Part shown: one piece after another, positions 1-10,811 of the stretch | Layout of the letters: each line of letters begins with the position of its first letter | Numbering within the stretch: position 1 is the first letter of the stretch | Source of the DNA: Hypericum androsaemum | Taxonomy: Eukaryota; Streptophyta; Magnoliopsida; Malpighiales; Hypericaceae | NCBI GenBank assembly: GCA_963995505.1 | Contig: OZ023181.1 | Coordinates: forward strand, 7,725,487 to 7,789,486 | Direction of reading: 5' to 3' | DNA: 64,000 nucleotides | The notes under the pieces: model-generated | The model's database searches: none | What the model saw: only the letters and a program-made list of their open reading frames with translations | Told to the model about the DNA's origin: nothing | Program-made: the position numbers and the translations under genes

Positions 1-206
1 GTGGTCCTTCTACTTTAAAGCGGCTCGCCTTCTTGACCACACGTCCAAATTTCCTAGGAAAAAATAAAGTAGTTATTTCTTTCTTGGTCCACTCCGGTCC
101 TCCCTTTCGTGAAGTAAATTATATAACAAGAAGGCTTCGGGTTCAAATTTATTTAGTCCCCCCGAGTGGCTAAATTAGATATTCTCTGATCTTGTGTAAT
201 TGTATA

Positions 207-3200
207 ATGGGCGACAAGAAGGCTTATTTCATAGTTCTTTTGGTCCAAATGATCTACACCGGGATGTTCTTGGTCTCCAAGGCTGCTTTTAATGGCGGTA
301 TGAACAATTTTATCTTCGTCTTCTACCGCCAGGCAGCAGCAACTCTGTTCTTACTTCCCATCGCCTTGTTCACGGAATGGTAATTACATCATTATGCAAT
401 TTAATATCTTCAATTGAAACTTAATATCTACTTTCATTTATTTATATATATTTATTTATAAATCTTTATTTGTATATTTATGCAGGAAAACTGCACCAGC
501 CCTATCGTTCAGGACTTTCTGCAAGATTTTCCTGCACTCTTTACTTGGGTTCGTGTCCTATGTACACCACGTATCATTCTTTGAAACTATACATTTTATA
601 ATTCGAGAGTGGTTATATTGGTCCAATGTCACGAAAAAAATTATGTAAATCAATGAGGTTTATGTTTTTTTCGTACGTTTCAAAATTTCAATGTCAGGAT
701 TACATTAAGCATGGATGTTTATGGTGTGGCTCTGATCCACACATCAGCAAGTTTGGCAGCTGCGGTCTCAAATTGCCTTCCCGCCATCACCTTCTTCTTG
801 GCCGTTTTGTTCAGGTAAATAAATGATATATTCTCGGGTCTCGTCTAATTGTTAAATTTATCAAGTCTCGTCTATCGCTTGTCATTTTCACATTATTTGC
901 ACCCTTTGAATAACCATCTGGTAGAATGTTTTTTGGCCAATCTTGTATTTAGAGTCAAAAAATTATCGAATCTTAATGTAAGATAATTTTTCTAATAATG
1001 TTTTTGCTATTCGCAAAAAATAATTCAGTATTATCATTAAATAATCTAGAATTTGTGTCACTGTCATAAGAGTGTATTTGGGGTTAGCTTTCATTGCCAT
1101 AATATTGTTATATGTGTACCATATGCTAACGAAATACAATTACTGTTCAACACTCTACATGGAATTACCAAATTAACGGAAACATTGAACTATTCAATAA
1201 TTAAGATAATTTTAAATCTCAAGATACTAATGCAATTAAAAATATGTGCACTGCACTGATGCTAAAAAAATAAGATATGATAATGCTCGACTCTTAGGTA
1301 GTTAAAAAAAATCCTCGGTACGAAGCATGGAATCAAATAAGCCACCTAATTCAATTTAACAAGGAGAAATGGATAAAGTATTTGCTTCCTTTCTAGCCCA
1401 AATAGACTTTACCCAAAGAAAAGAAGAGGAATCACCAGAAAGAAGCGGACAAGCTTTACCTCTTTCTAGAGACCATCACCAATTATTTCAGTTTTATACA
1501 ATATGATATAGAAAGAGCAGCATGTTGTCACCTTTCCGCAAATAATCTTTAGTCTCGTCCATGAACAGAGCTTGTTTCTTACTTTAGAATTAGCACAATA
1601 AAATACTTAATTTGTCGAGATGCATTAAGTTCAATCACGACATATGTATTCAAATAATTAAATTCTACAGTCTTTTAAAAGAAGTTCTCACTGGAATATA
1701 TACCTCTTCAAACTTCGAAAACGATAGTTGATTTCCAATAATTGATGAAATAATATTCAAACAATAAATGTAACATTCAATTTGTTTTAATGAAAGTGAC
1801 ATGGAAAATGTTGGATTGATGAAGGATGGAGGAAATGAAACTTAGAAGCCGGCCAGGAATGGCAAAACTAGTAGGAGTTGTAGCGAGCATAGGTGGGGCG
1901 GTGACTCTTGCTCTGTACAAAGGCCCTCGTTTCAAGCTATTCTGTCTCCATGAGCTTCGTCTCGGCACCACCCAACACATTGCGACTCCCAGCAATTCCT
2001 GGATAAAAGGTTGCTTCCTCATGCTCACCTCCAACATCTTATGGGCGTTGTGGCTCATTTTCCAGGTACATCAATCATATATACTAACAAGATTTAAATC
2101 GAGCACCATCGACCCTATTTTAGGATGCCTGACAATGATTTTTTTTATATTTGTAACTAAAAATCGCTTTAAATAAATCTAAGTCAGGGGGTGCATTTTC
2201 CATGCGATGATTTTTATCCATTTGGATTTTACCGTCGTAGAGTTTTAACGAGGTCCACTGCTGTATAGTACCATTAATAAAATTTTACCGGTTTCAAAAA
2301 ATAAATCAAAGTTACTTACCATATTGTTCATAACTCATGTAGTAAAAGATTTTTTGGAGATTTGAGATTGTATTCGGAAAATTGGATTCAAATTCTAAGA
2401 ACGTTAACATGTCTCTATGTTAGAGACATGTTTGTAAATTGTGCGTGTTCAGTTCGTATAGTATCATGAACATTGCATTCCAAAATGGAGAGTTCGAAAT
2501 TGAATATTATTAACAGCACTCAATTAGGGTTTGCAAACTCTTGGCAGTGGACTCTGATAAGAAGAACTTGTCCTTCCAATATCCAAATTTCAATTCCAAA
2601 TGTTACATGTATGACTAATAAAATATTGTACTATTATAAAATATTATGAAGGATAAAAAAATTCTCTTCTGGTGTATTTCTTTTATAAACTTAATGTTTC
2701 TGGATTTAATTGGATGCATGCAGGGACAGGTTATAAAAAGTTTCCCGTCGAAGCTTCTCTTGACAACTCTCCAAATATTTCTAAGTACCATACAGTCATT
2801 TGTCATCGCTATCGCCTTGGAAAGAAATCCTTATAAATGGAGGCTTGGATGGGACATTAAACTTCTAGCAATATCTTACTGCGTAAGGTTTAAAGATTTA
2901 TGTGCTTAATATCTTATTTGGCTATATATTTTCTGTATTGTACCGAGAACATGTGCATCTTTTTCTTTTTGAAACGGTTAAATTTTATTAATATATTGTG
3001 TCCGAAAAGATTCTGATACAGTAAAACCTCATTTGTAACTTTGGTTTCATTGGCCTAAACATGTGTATCTTTTACGAATAATTTTTTTGGTGATCTTTTA
3101 ATATCAAGTAGCAATTCTAACTTTTAGTGTACCTAATCATATTTGTAGAGATCACCATAAAATTTTCTATTTTTTATGGTTGTACAATTACATGTGTATT

Positions 3201-3922
3201 TTGATTTCTTTTTTAAACAGGGCATCGTGGTTACTGGCGTCACTTTCTACTTGCAATCATGGGTCATAGAGAAGAAAGGGCCTGTGTATCTTGCAATGTC
3301 TACGCCATTGAATTTGATCTTCACAACCTTGTGCTCCGCCATTCTCCTTTGCGAGATCATCACTTCTGCAAGGTACACGGACATGTGAAAACCTCGGCTG
3401 CACCCTTCTGAACTATATATTATACACTTTAAACCAACGTTTTAAAAACTGACAAGACAGCCAATTGTCTGCTCTTTGAATCTTGATTTTAACCGGTCTG
3501 ACTAGTTTGACAACTGGTCTTCCGATAATTTTCTTAAATTATTTTATTATTAATTATATTTATCATTAAATGCTAAATATTCTTTTACTAATTACAAAAT
3601 TTATCATTTGCAAATAATAAAATCTCACTTTAATCAATTTCATCTAACAAAACTTTAAAAAATAATTTAATTAGTTGAGTCTGAACCAGTCGATTCAATC
3701 GGACAAACAGGACGTTCCAAGTGCCTTTCACCTTTTAATTTTAACTCTTAAATTTTGTCCATATTTGGCAGCATTTTGGGTGGAGTGATGTTGGTTGCAG
3801 GACTGTACTGCGTTTTGTGGGGAAAAAGTAGAGAGAATTTCAGTGATACAAGTTTCATGCCTACTGTTAACAAAGAGCTGAGAGAGTTAGGCCAAACAAC
3901 GAATGCGGCAAATAAAGTGTAA
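207..3922 (+). CDS. WAT1-related (nodulin MtN21/EamA-type) transporter, 7 exons
   Basis: Exons: 207-379, 486-548, 698-814, 1825-2065, 2724-2882, 3221-3372, 3772-3922. They join in frame to 1056 nt, giving 351 residues plus stop, a normal size for the family. The product is a multi-pass membrane protein of the drug/metabolite (EamA) superfamily; Arabidopsis WAT1 exports auxin-like compounds from the vacuole, but the substrate here is unknown. Visible family marks: the N-terminal YFIVLLVQMIYTGM helix, VFYRQAAATLFLLP, the second-exon stretch ending in LLGITLSMDVYG (spanning introns 2), the loop MKLRSRPGMAKLVG, LTTLQIFLSTIQS, and the last helix ILGGVMLVAGLYCVLWGKS, followed by a short hydrophilic tail. 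About ten hydrophobic helices fall into two EamA repeats. All introns are GT..AG. The start at 207 fits family N termini; an upstream in-frame ATG at 192 adds only five residues. No lesions seen, so probably functional. Confidence 0.93.
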
Positions 3923-4945
3923 AGTTGTTTGCACTTTTCTGGTTGTTCTCCATTCAACCAGAAAATTAATTTTACTCTGTATTTCATATCTTTGACTATT
4001 ATGCTTAGGTTGCCTCGGGATAAATGAAATTTTGTGCTATACGTGCATAATCTCCATTATACATTCCCAACTTTGAAGCCCACGGAAAGGACTTTAAAAC
4101 TTTGTTTTGTTGGTGAATTTTCTAACCATGTTAAATTTGTCCATTGTGACGCTAATAGCGAATTGCTGATATGGTATTGAAAAACTTCCTAAAATTTTGT
4201 AAAATACTAAAGAACATCTCTAAAAATAGGATTGACACCGAAAACTCTAGAAGCTCCAAAATTTTGTTATAAGAAAATAAGTTTCTAAATTATAAACTAT
4301 ACAATAAAAGTCTTGAAATCTATTTAAATTGAACAAATTATTAACAAAAATAAGAAATCATTGAATACTCACTAAATCGACTTAAAAAATGCGCACCGGT
4401 TGGTACATGAGCCTGCTATTGAGCAAGGTATTCATTTAATGAGATTTTTGTAAATATACCCTTAGACTTTTTCTCATCAAAGGTGAGGAGTCTCAAGTAA
4501 TATGTTTTTTTTAGCAAAGAGATACAAAGTACATAAGAAGTGGTAGGCAGAGTATTTATCCTTTGTTTTCAAAGTTAATAAAGATCGTATTGGATTCATG
4601 TAAATCATTCAGTAGCCTAAGTATTTGATTTTTTTTCTTGTGTAGTCCAAGTATTTGATTGTTGTGGACATAGTAGCTTCTTTGTTGTGAATTGAATTGA
4701 AAATTCTAACTCAAAAATAGAAAATTTTCTGAAAAAGTAAGTTTATGTCGAATGCCTGTGCAAAATGTTGAAACCGGTGAATACAAATGTTGAAGTATAA
4801 CCCCTAGTCTCACAAGACCACAAAAAATAATTCATTTGCTCCAAATTTGTTAACATTAACGAAACAATTTGGTTACTTTTTTTTTGAAATTTTTTTTTGG
4901 GGTTACATATGACAGTACTCAATTTAGACTAGTAAATCTTCTCTT
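3923..4945. other. Intergenic, AT-rich, no gene seen
   Basis: The 3' flank of the WAT1-related gene. It should hold that gene's 3' UTR in its first few hundred bases. No open frame has recognisable protein similarity, and no repeat boundary could be placed. Confidence 0.5.
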
Positions 4946-5892
4946 TGTTGAGAATATCACATTGCTTAGTGCAAGAGTGGTGGGCTAGTTTATAAGTGTG
5001 AAATATCAACATACCCGTTGTCTTAAGGTTTGGGTTGGATATGGAGATTCTAACATGGTATGAGAGCGGGTTGATCCCGTGTCCATTATTGTGCTCGCAC
5101 GATCCCCATTTTTTGCACGTTGTTGAAATCAAAGCCCGTGCAATTTTCGACTCGATAGATCTTGTTTGAAAAAACGTGTTGAGAGTACCACATTGCTTAG
5201 TGCAATAGTGGGGGCTAAAGCGGTGCTCTGTAGACCAAAGAAGCGAGAGGAGCTCATCGGGTGGGAATGCCCACCAATGGGGTGGACAAAACTGAAAACG
5301 GATGGTGCGCGGAGGGGTTCATCTAGTCACTACTCAGGAACACGGATGGCGAATGGTTAGGAGAGTTTACAAGCAACCTTGGGAGCTGCTCAGTTGTCAA
5401 TGCGAAGCTATGGGTAGTTTGCCCATGGACTAGGTTTGGTCTGGAGGAGTTGCAGTAAACAGGTACTGCTCGAAGTTGACTCACAAACTGCTGCAGAAAT
5501 GATCCTCTCCTGGGAAGCAAGCGAGCAAGACCACAACCCTATCATCCTCGACATTTGATTGTGGCTTCAACGAGAGTGGAGAGTCGAAATTAAGCATATC
5601 TACCGCGAAACGAACTCCTCAGCTGACTGGTTGGCGAATGCTGGCTTCAACTGGAATTTTGGGTTCCATCAAATAGATAGGTCTCCTGAGGGCATTAGAA
5701 GCCTATTGTTAAGAGACATCAGTGATGTTTCCTTTCCGCGTGCTGTTGTATTCTTGGATCAGTGATTAATGAAATCTAAGTGTGTCCACCCCTCCTATTT
5801 AACCCAAAAAAAGTGGTGGGCTAATTTATAAGTGTGAAAAATCCACCGACTAATTACCTAAAATTTTGGGTTGAATATGAAAATTCTAACAC
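4946..5892 (+). mobile_element. TRIM-type miniature LTR retrotransposon, right LTR interrupted by a LINE fragment
   Basis: Left LTR 4946-5055 (about 110 bp) begins TGTTGAGA and ends TTCTAACA. It is followed directly by a primer-binding-like site TGGTATGAGAGCGGG (5056 on), close to the initiator-Met tRNA PBS of plant retrotransposons. The internal part is only about 120 bp and non-coding. The right LTR starts at 5177 (TGTTGAGAGTACC), is broken at 5211, and resumes at 5812 (AGTGGTGGGCTAATTTATAAG) to end TTCTAACA at 5892. Flanks CTCTT (4941-4945) and CTTTT (5893-5897) look like a 5-bp target duplication with one change. Such elements encode no proteins and depend on an autonomous partner. Confidence 0.8.
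5212..5811 (+). mobile_element. 5'-truncated LINE carrying only the terminal RNase H region
   Basis: About 600 bp inserted in the right LTR of the TRIM. It is bounded by AGTGG on both sides (5207-5211 and 5812-5816) and ends in an A-rich tail (AACCCAAAAAA), the signature of target-primed reverse transcription. Broken frames read as a plant LINE RNase H: WTKLKTDGA near 5282, LEVDSQTAAEMILSW near 5465 (in the frame left of a frameshift), then IYRETNSSADWLANAG around 5600-5645, the usual C-terminal motif. Frameshifts and stops show it is dead. Confidence 0.8.
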
Positions 5893-7469
5893 TTTTCAAA
5901 TTTTATTCAAAAATAGAGTTGTAAACAAATTCATACATCGTATTTGGCTCGAGTCCGATGAATCCAGATGGCCATGAAATAAAAGCGATGAAGATAAACA
6001 AAACTTTACATATAGGCTTTCCGAAAATCAATCCCATCCATTAAGGATTCCGCCCCGGAGAAACCGCAGAATTTTTTTTTATATAAGTAAATTTTATTAA
6101 TATACCAAAATATACACAATACTGCCTTCAAAAGAAGAAAATCCCACCCACAAAAACACCCAGGTCTGATGGAGAATTCAGATGCAATTGTCAAAAAGGG
6201 GAGTGAAGATATACTATCGGCCCAACCCCCTTGGGCCCGAGCAAACAATCCTCAACCACTACCACTCTTCTTTTCCTCCTCAGTCCTACCCCCTGTCTGT
6301 CAAGAGATAAGTTATAAGATTTTGACCGGTCCTAAGTGTCCAATAAAATGATTACGAATAGATGAATTTGGAAACGATTAATTTAACAATAATATTTAAT
6401 ACAATCTATAATAATAAAATAACTCTATAAAACTCCCTAAATTTAGAAAAATGCTGGATTCCAATCGGTGGTGTATAACATTATTTTAAAAAAATTGATC
6501 AGATATGATAGCATATCGACACTGAAGTCCGTTCATTTTTATATCAAAACCTGGAAGGTGATCGGCCAGTCAAAAATCAACTGACAAATTCCCTCAAAAA
6601 AAAAGAATCAACTGACAAAAAAAGTAAATTTTTTTAGAATTTGTTAAACTAAAAGTGATTAAAATACCTCTTAAATGGATTAAATTAAGATTTTGATACA
6701 AGTAAGAATTTGCCTGATCGTTTGTGCTCGGTAGTCTGCCAATAACTTTTCATCTACCATCCAACCTTTGTCGTACAGAGAAGCAGAGAAATGTGAATTC
6801 ACGCTGTTGATCTTCTCGTGATCGTTGAGTCAGAAATTTTTCGTTCTTCACGTAAAGACCAATACTTCATGTCAAGGATTCACGTACCGAAGTTTGAACG
6901 TAGATGCAATACAATGCTTCTGGTACTTCCAACTTTCTTTCCAGCCAACCAACTTCCACGTCGACCAATGGAAGTTGGTGAAGGACTTAGATTCACAGGT
7001 TGAGATCAAGTCTTACGAATGTAAAAGACACCATTGATAGAGCCGCCTCCTAAATATGGTACAACAATGCTCGTTCCACCACGAACAAACAGACTTGCAG
7101 CAGCTGAGCATCCCATAACAAAGCAGTTGCAAGGCCTTAACTGATTTTCCATTCTTGGATAAAATGGAACAAGCTGAGGTCTTCAATCTTCTCTTCCATC
7201 ATGGAAATAAGTTTTGCAAGGACTCTACTGTCAAGCTTTCGCTGAATGTTCAGATCAGAGCTCTAATTCCCATGGGACAATTTGTTACTGATGGTGTTTG
7301 TTATTTGGTCAATAGGGACTTGCTCAGATGGCACAAAGTGTATATAAATTGACGGAAGTTGATGACTCAATTTCTGGCAAATGTAACATAAAACGGTATT
7401 GTTGCTTGCTGTTGGCAGCTATCTCTGGACATGTTACAGAACTATAAACTAAATAGAGGCCATAATAAC
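5893..7469. other. Intergenic, with an antisense LINE-like 3' tail
   Basis: At about 6067-6120 a T-run is followed by ATATAAGTAAATTTTATTAA, very like the 3' end (read on the minus strand) of the LINE at 7486; no target duplication was found. The 6780-7360 stretch is less AT-rich and has a short plus-strand frame at 7155-7352 that may be a gene relic, but I do not recognise it and stops surround it. Confidence 0.4.
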
Positions 7470-7485
7470 AAATGAACTCATATGC

Positions 7486-8115
7486 ATTTTTTTATAAGTA
7501 AAATTTTATTAAATATAACATTTACAGCCTATATAGTGTAAAAACACTATAATCCACCTAGCACATAACAAACACACCTTACGGGAGCAACTCCTGCGTA
7601 CAAAAGTGGTCCAGAGACCAATACAACACACAGAAGCCAAAAACGCAGTCTGACTTGTACATTTCCAGCATCCACTAGAGGGAACATCAACACCTTCAAT
7701 CGCCAGATGCTTCCACGTAGATTAGCATATCCTGGTAATTTATGTCCTTAGAAATATTGGCCCAAATCAACCACTCCTGGCTTTGGTAGAGAATAGAATG
7801 TACGAGAAGTTTCCGATCGCAGATCAACTCGTCAAAGATGACCCGATTCTTATATATCGAAATGCCCCACATAAGCGATCCGAAGATTACGAACCACACC
7901 TTCGCGAGGATACCGCCTCTAAGTAAGCCCATCCTTTGAGCCAAACAGTGAATCAAATTCCCTCCACCACACCAAAAAGAATCCCTGTTTTCTTTACAAA
8001 GACACACCAAATAAAGCGAGTGATAGGACAATTGAAGAAGAGATGAAAACATGTCTCATCACGTCTACGGACACAGAGAATCTCAAGGATCTAATCTTTT
8101 CATACGAATAAGGTT
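7486..8115 (-). mobile_element. 5'-truncated LINE (3' end of ORF2), minus strand
   Basis: Bounded by a 16-bp target duplication with one mismatch: AAATGAACTCATATGC (7470-7485) and AAATAAACTCATATGC (8116-8131). The T-run at 7486 is the poly(A) end on the minus strand. The frame 8052-7696 (118 aa) has the hydrophobic LINE C-terminal signature with GSLMWGISIYKNRVIFDE, typical of the region after the reverse transcriptase zinc-binding domain. No EN or RT domain remains. Confidence 0.82.
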
Positions 8116-8141
8116 AAATAAACTCATATGCTTACATTTAT

Positions 8142-8430
8142 TGTTAGAGATGTTGAGAAATTAAAGAGGAAACGATTTGTGGGCTTGTTTCCTATTCTAT
8201 TCGGACTAGTTTTTGGACTCCTAATTTGACCTAGATAGGTTACCTGTACACCAAAGGTTTGTCTCTATATAAAGGCATGTTACCCTAAGGTTTTGTATGG
8301 CTTTGTGACTCGGATCCATCAATAAAATTTCTCCTTTCTCACCGTGGACGTAGGCACTAGGCCGAACCACGTTATCTCTTGTGTCCGTGTTCTTTGCGCG
8401 TTTTGTTCTCTAGTTGCTAAATTCATAACA
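8142..8430 (+). repeat. Left LTR of the copia element
   Basis: Begins TGTTAGAGATG and ends ATTCATAACA, 289 bp. It holds the likely promoter (CTATATAAAGGCATG near 8267) and a CAATAAAA stretch near 8320. It pairs with 10355-10644. Confidence 0.92.
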
Positions 8431-8457
8431 ATTGGTATCAAGAGCTTGGGTTGGAGG

Positions 8458-9495
8458 ATGACGGACGGCGCGAAGTTTGCTCTTGTGAAGTTCGATGATT
8501 CTTCGAATTTTGGGTTATGGCAAAGGCGTGTCAAGGATCTCCTCGTGCAACAAGGGATGGTCATCGCGCTCTTGGAGAAGAAGCCCGAGAAGATGGAGGA
8601 GCAAAAGTGGAAAGAGATGGGGGCCAAGGCGATGGCGATAATTCGCTTGTGCTTGGCGGATGATGTGATGTATCACGTCATGGATGAGGAGTCACTAGCT
8701 GAGGTATGGAAGAAATTGGAGGCAAGGTATATGTCTAAGTCTTTGTCAAACAAGCTTTATCTTAAGCAAAGATTGTACGGGCTCAAGATGAAGGAGGGCT
8801 CAGATTTGAGCCAACACATTAATAGTTTTGGTCAACTTGTGAGCGACTTGAGAAAGGTTGATGTGAAGTTCGAGGAAGAAGACAAGGCATTGTTGCTGCT
8901 GAATTCTTTACCTGGCTCCTACAAAAATTTGGTTACAACTCTAACTTGGGGGAAAGAGTCCCTGGTGTTGGAAGATATCACAAGTGCTCTGCTAGGGTTT
9001 CATCAAAGAAGGAAAATTGGCGATGAACAAGCGGAAGGGCTGGTTGTGAGGGGTAGCTATGGTGATTGTAGTGGAGTAAAAGACGGGAAGGGATCCAAGT
9101 CGTGGTCAAGGAGGTTCAAGGAAAATTACTTCGAGTACGGAGAAAAAGGGCACGTGAAGAAGGATTGTCCAAAAAGAACTCGGGATCGCGAGGAAAAAGG
9201 ATCAGGTTCCGTGAATGTGGCCTCACATTCGAACGGGTCAGATGGTGATCTTCTTTCTATTTTGTCAAGTCCAAAGCATTCTGATTCCTGGATTTTGGAT
9301 AGCGTTTTCTCTTTCCACATGACGCCCAAGAGAGGGTGGTTCGAAACTAACAAGTTCGTTGATTCAGGTATGGTGACTATGGGTGATGGTTCTACTTGCA
9401 GAATTGCTGGCATAGGTGATATCCAAATCAATATGTGGGATGGTATTGAGAGAAAATTGTGTGGTAGCATGTTCCGAAGTTGGAGAGGAATTTGA
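8458..9495 (+). pseudogene. copia gag-protease fragment, frameshifted
   Basis: The start at 8458 (MTDGAKFALVKFD) follows the PBS by a few bases and fits copia Gag; the open frame extends further upstream. Gag motifs are clear: FDDSSNFGLWQRRVKDLL, ADDVMYHVMDEESLAEVWKKL, LYGLKMKEGSDLSQHINSF and LLNSLPGSYKNLV. The zinc knuckle near 9127-9160 reads YFEYGEKGHVKKDC: both leading cysteines are tyrosine, so it should not bind zinc normally. The protease region is recognisable (SWILDSVFSFHMTP near 9288), but the active-site DSG/DSA glycine/alanine is valine. The family sequence then moves to another frame at about 9450-9480. Confidence 0.85.
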
Positions 9496-10148
9496 TCTCG
9501 TTAGGAGCCTTGGATTATAGTGGGTACAACTATAATATTGTAGGCGGGCTAATGGAGGTGGAGAAGGATGCTGTGGTGGTGATGAATGGTGAAAAGAATG
9601 CTAGGAACACATATAGGTTAGTGGGGAACACGGTTGTAGGTGGAGTCACATTGTTAGGTTCCGATAGAGGGGAGAAAAGCTCTTATGTGATGGAGCGAAA
9701 GCTTGACATGAATGGTTTGAGTGGAGTTGGGATTCGCAGAGACAAAGTTAGCAAGTTCCCACTATGGTTGTCTAAAGAGATGTGCACGTTAAAGGTGTTA
9801 GGTAGGTTTTGCATGGGGAATGCGAAGCCGTTGGTAGCACCACGGGCAAATCGGATATCTCACTCAAGGCCGAACGGTGGAGTTCATGACATGTCGAGGG
9901 TTCTACTTGGTAGAACAAAAGGTTGTCCTTTGTATGCTATGGCATGTAGCATTGGTATGAGCCAAGAAGGTCTAGCGGAGAAGCAGTTCGAGGTTGTGGA
10001 GCATGGGGCTGACAGAAAAATAGAGGACGCGTCTATTGGTCGCAAGGTTGCTTCAGCAAGTGAACTTGCTAGTTGGGGTTCGATGGAGATTGGAGGAAAT
10101 AGGCCAAGCAAGCTCGGAAGCTCGAGCTTGAGGGCTGACTCCATGTGA
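9480..10148 (+). pseudogene. copia pre-integrase remnant continuing in a second frame
   Basis: Immediately after the frame break, family sequence resumes (VPKLERNLISLGALDYSGYN spans the junction, from about 9471), the usual GAG-pre-integrase region after the protease. Past about 9650 the similarity to copia fades, the HHCC zinc finger and DDE core cannot be found, and the frame runs into the 3' untranslated part before the right LTR. It is not an independent gene. Confidence 0.7.
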
Positions 10149-10354
10149 TTGAACGGAAAAAGGTAGTGAGAAAGTTGAGATGGTATTATTGATAGCGGTG
10201 TATCTATGGTTAAGGTGGAGCTGGTAGAGTCGGTTTAGTTTCTCAGGTTCTCATAGTTCTTCATGTGGCGGTATTTCATCAAGATGGAGTTTGTTGAAGT
10301 TCGGATGGAGCTTCATGGCTCGTCCACAGGATGATTTCTCGCCAAGGTGGAGAT

Positions 10355-10644
10355 TGTTAGAGATGCCGAGAAATTAAAGAGGAAACGATTTGTGGGCTTG
10401 TTTTCTATTCTATTCGGACTAGCTTTTAGACTCCTAATTTGACCTAGATAGGTTACTTGTACACCAAGGATTTGTCTCTATATAAAGGCATGTTATCCTA
10501 AGGTTTTGTATGACTTTGTGGCTCGGAAACTCATCAATAAAAGTTCTCCTTTCTCTCCGTGAATGTAGACATTAGGCCGAACCACGTTATCTCTTGCGTC
10601 CGTGTTCTTTGCGCGTTTGTTCTCTAATTGCTGAATTCCTAACA
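10355..10644 (+). repeat. Right LTR of the copia element
   Basis: Starts TGTTAGAGATGCC after the purine-rich GCCAAGGTGGAGAT and ends TTCCTAACA. It differs from the left LTR at only scattered bases, so insertion is fairly recent on an evolutionary scale. Confidence 0.92.
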
Positions 10645-10811
10645 TTTATAAATCATCTAACATAAGAAGTTGCTCAAACATGGACATATAAATTAATGAA
10701 ATAACCCCAACAACGAAAATACCATATTCCACATGCCACTTGGTGTCAATTTTTTAAGAGGGCAACCTAACATCACACTTCTGAACATACATTGACTTAT
10801 CAAACACTAAT

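Larger units (their letters stand above)
8142..10644 (+). mobile_element. Internally deleted Ty1/copia LTR retrotransposon with both LTRs
   Basis: Left LTR 8142-8430 and right LTR 10355-10644 (about 290 bp each, TGTTAG..TAACA) are highly similar. A perfect 5-bp duplication TTTAT flanks the element (8137-8141, 10645-10649). The PBS TGGTATCAAGAGC starts at 8433; a purine tract lies just before 10355. At 2.5 kb it is about half the size of a full copia element: gag and part of the protease/pre-integrase region remain, but integrase, reverse transcriptase and RNase H are absent. It could only move with help from a relative. Confidence 0.93.

Noticed and set aside
3430..3720. hAT-like MITE in the last WAT1 intron (AACGTTTTAAAAACTG start)
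   Set aside because: The left end resembles the CAA.GTTTTTAAA termini elsewhere, but the right end and target duplication did not match well enough to call.
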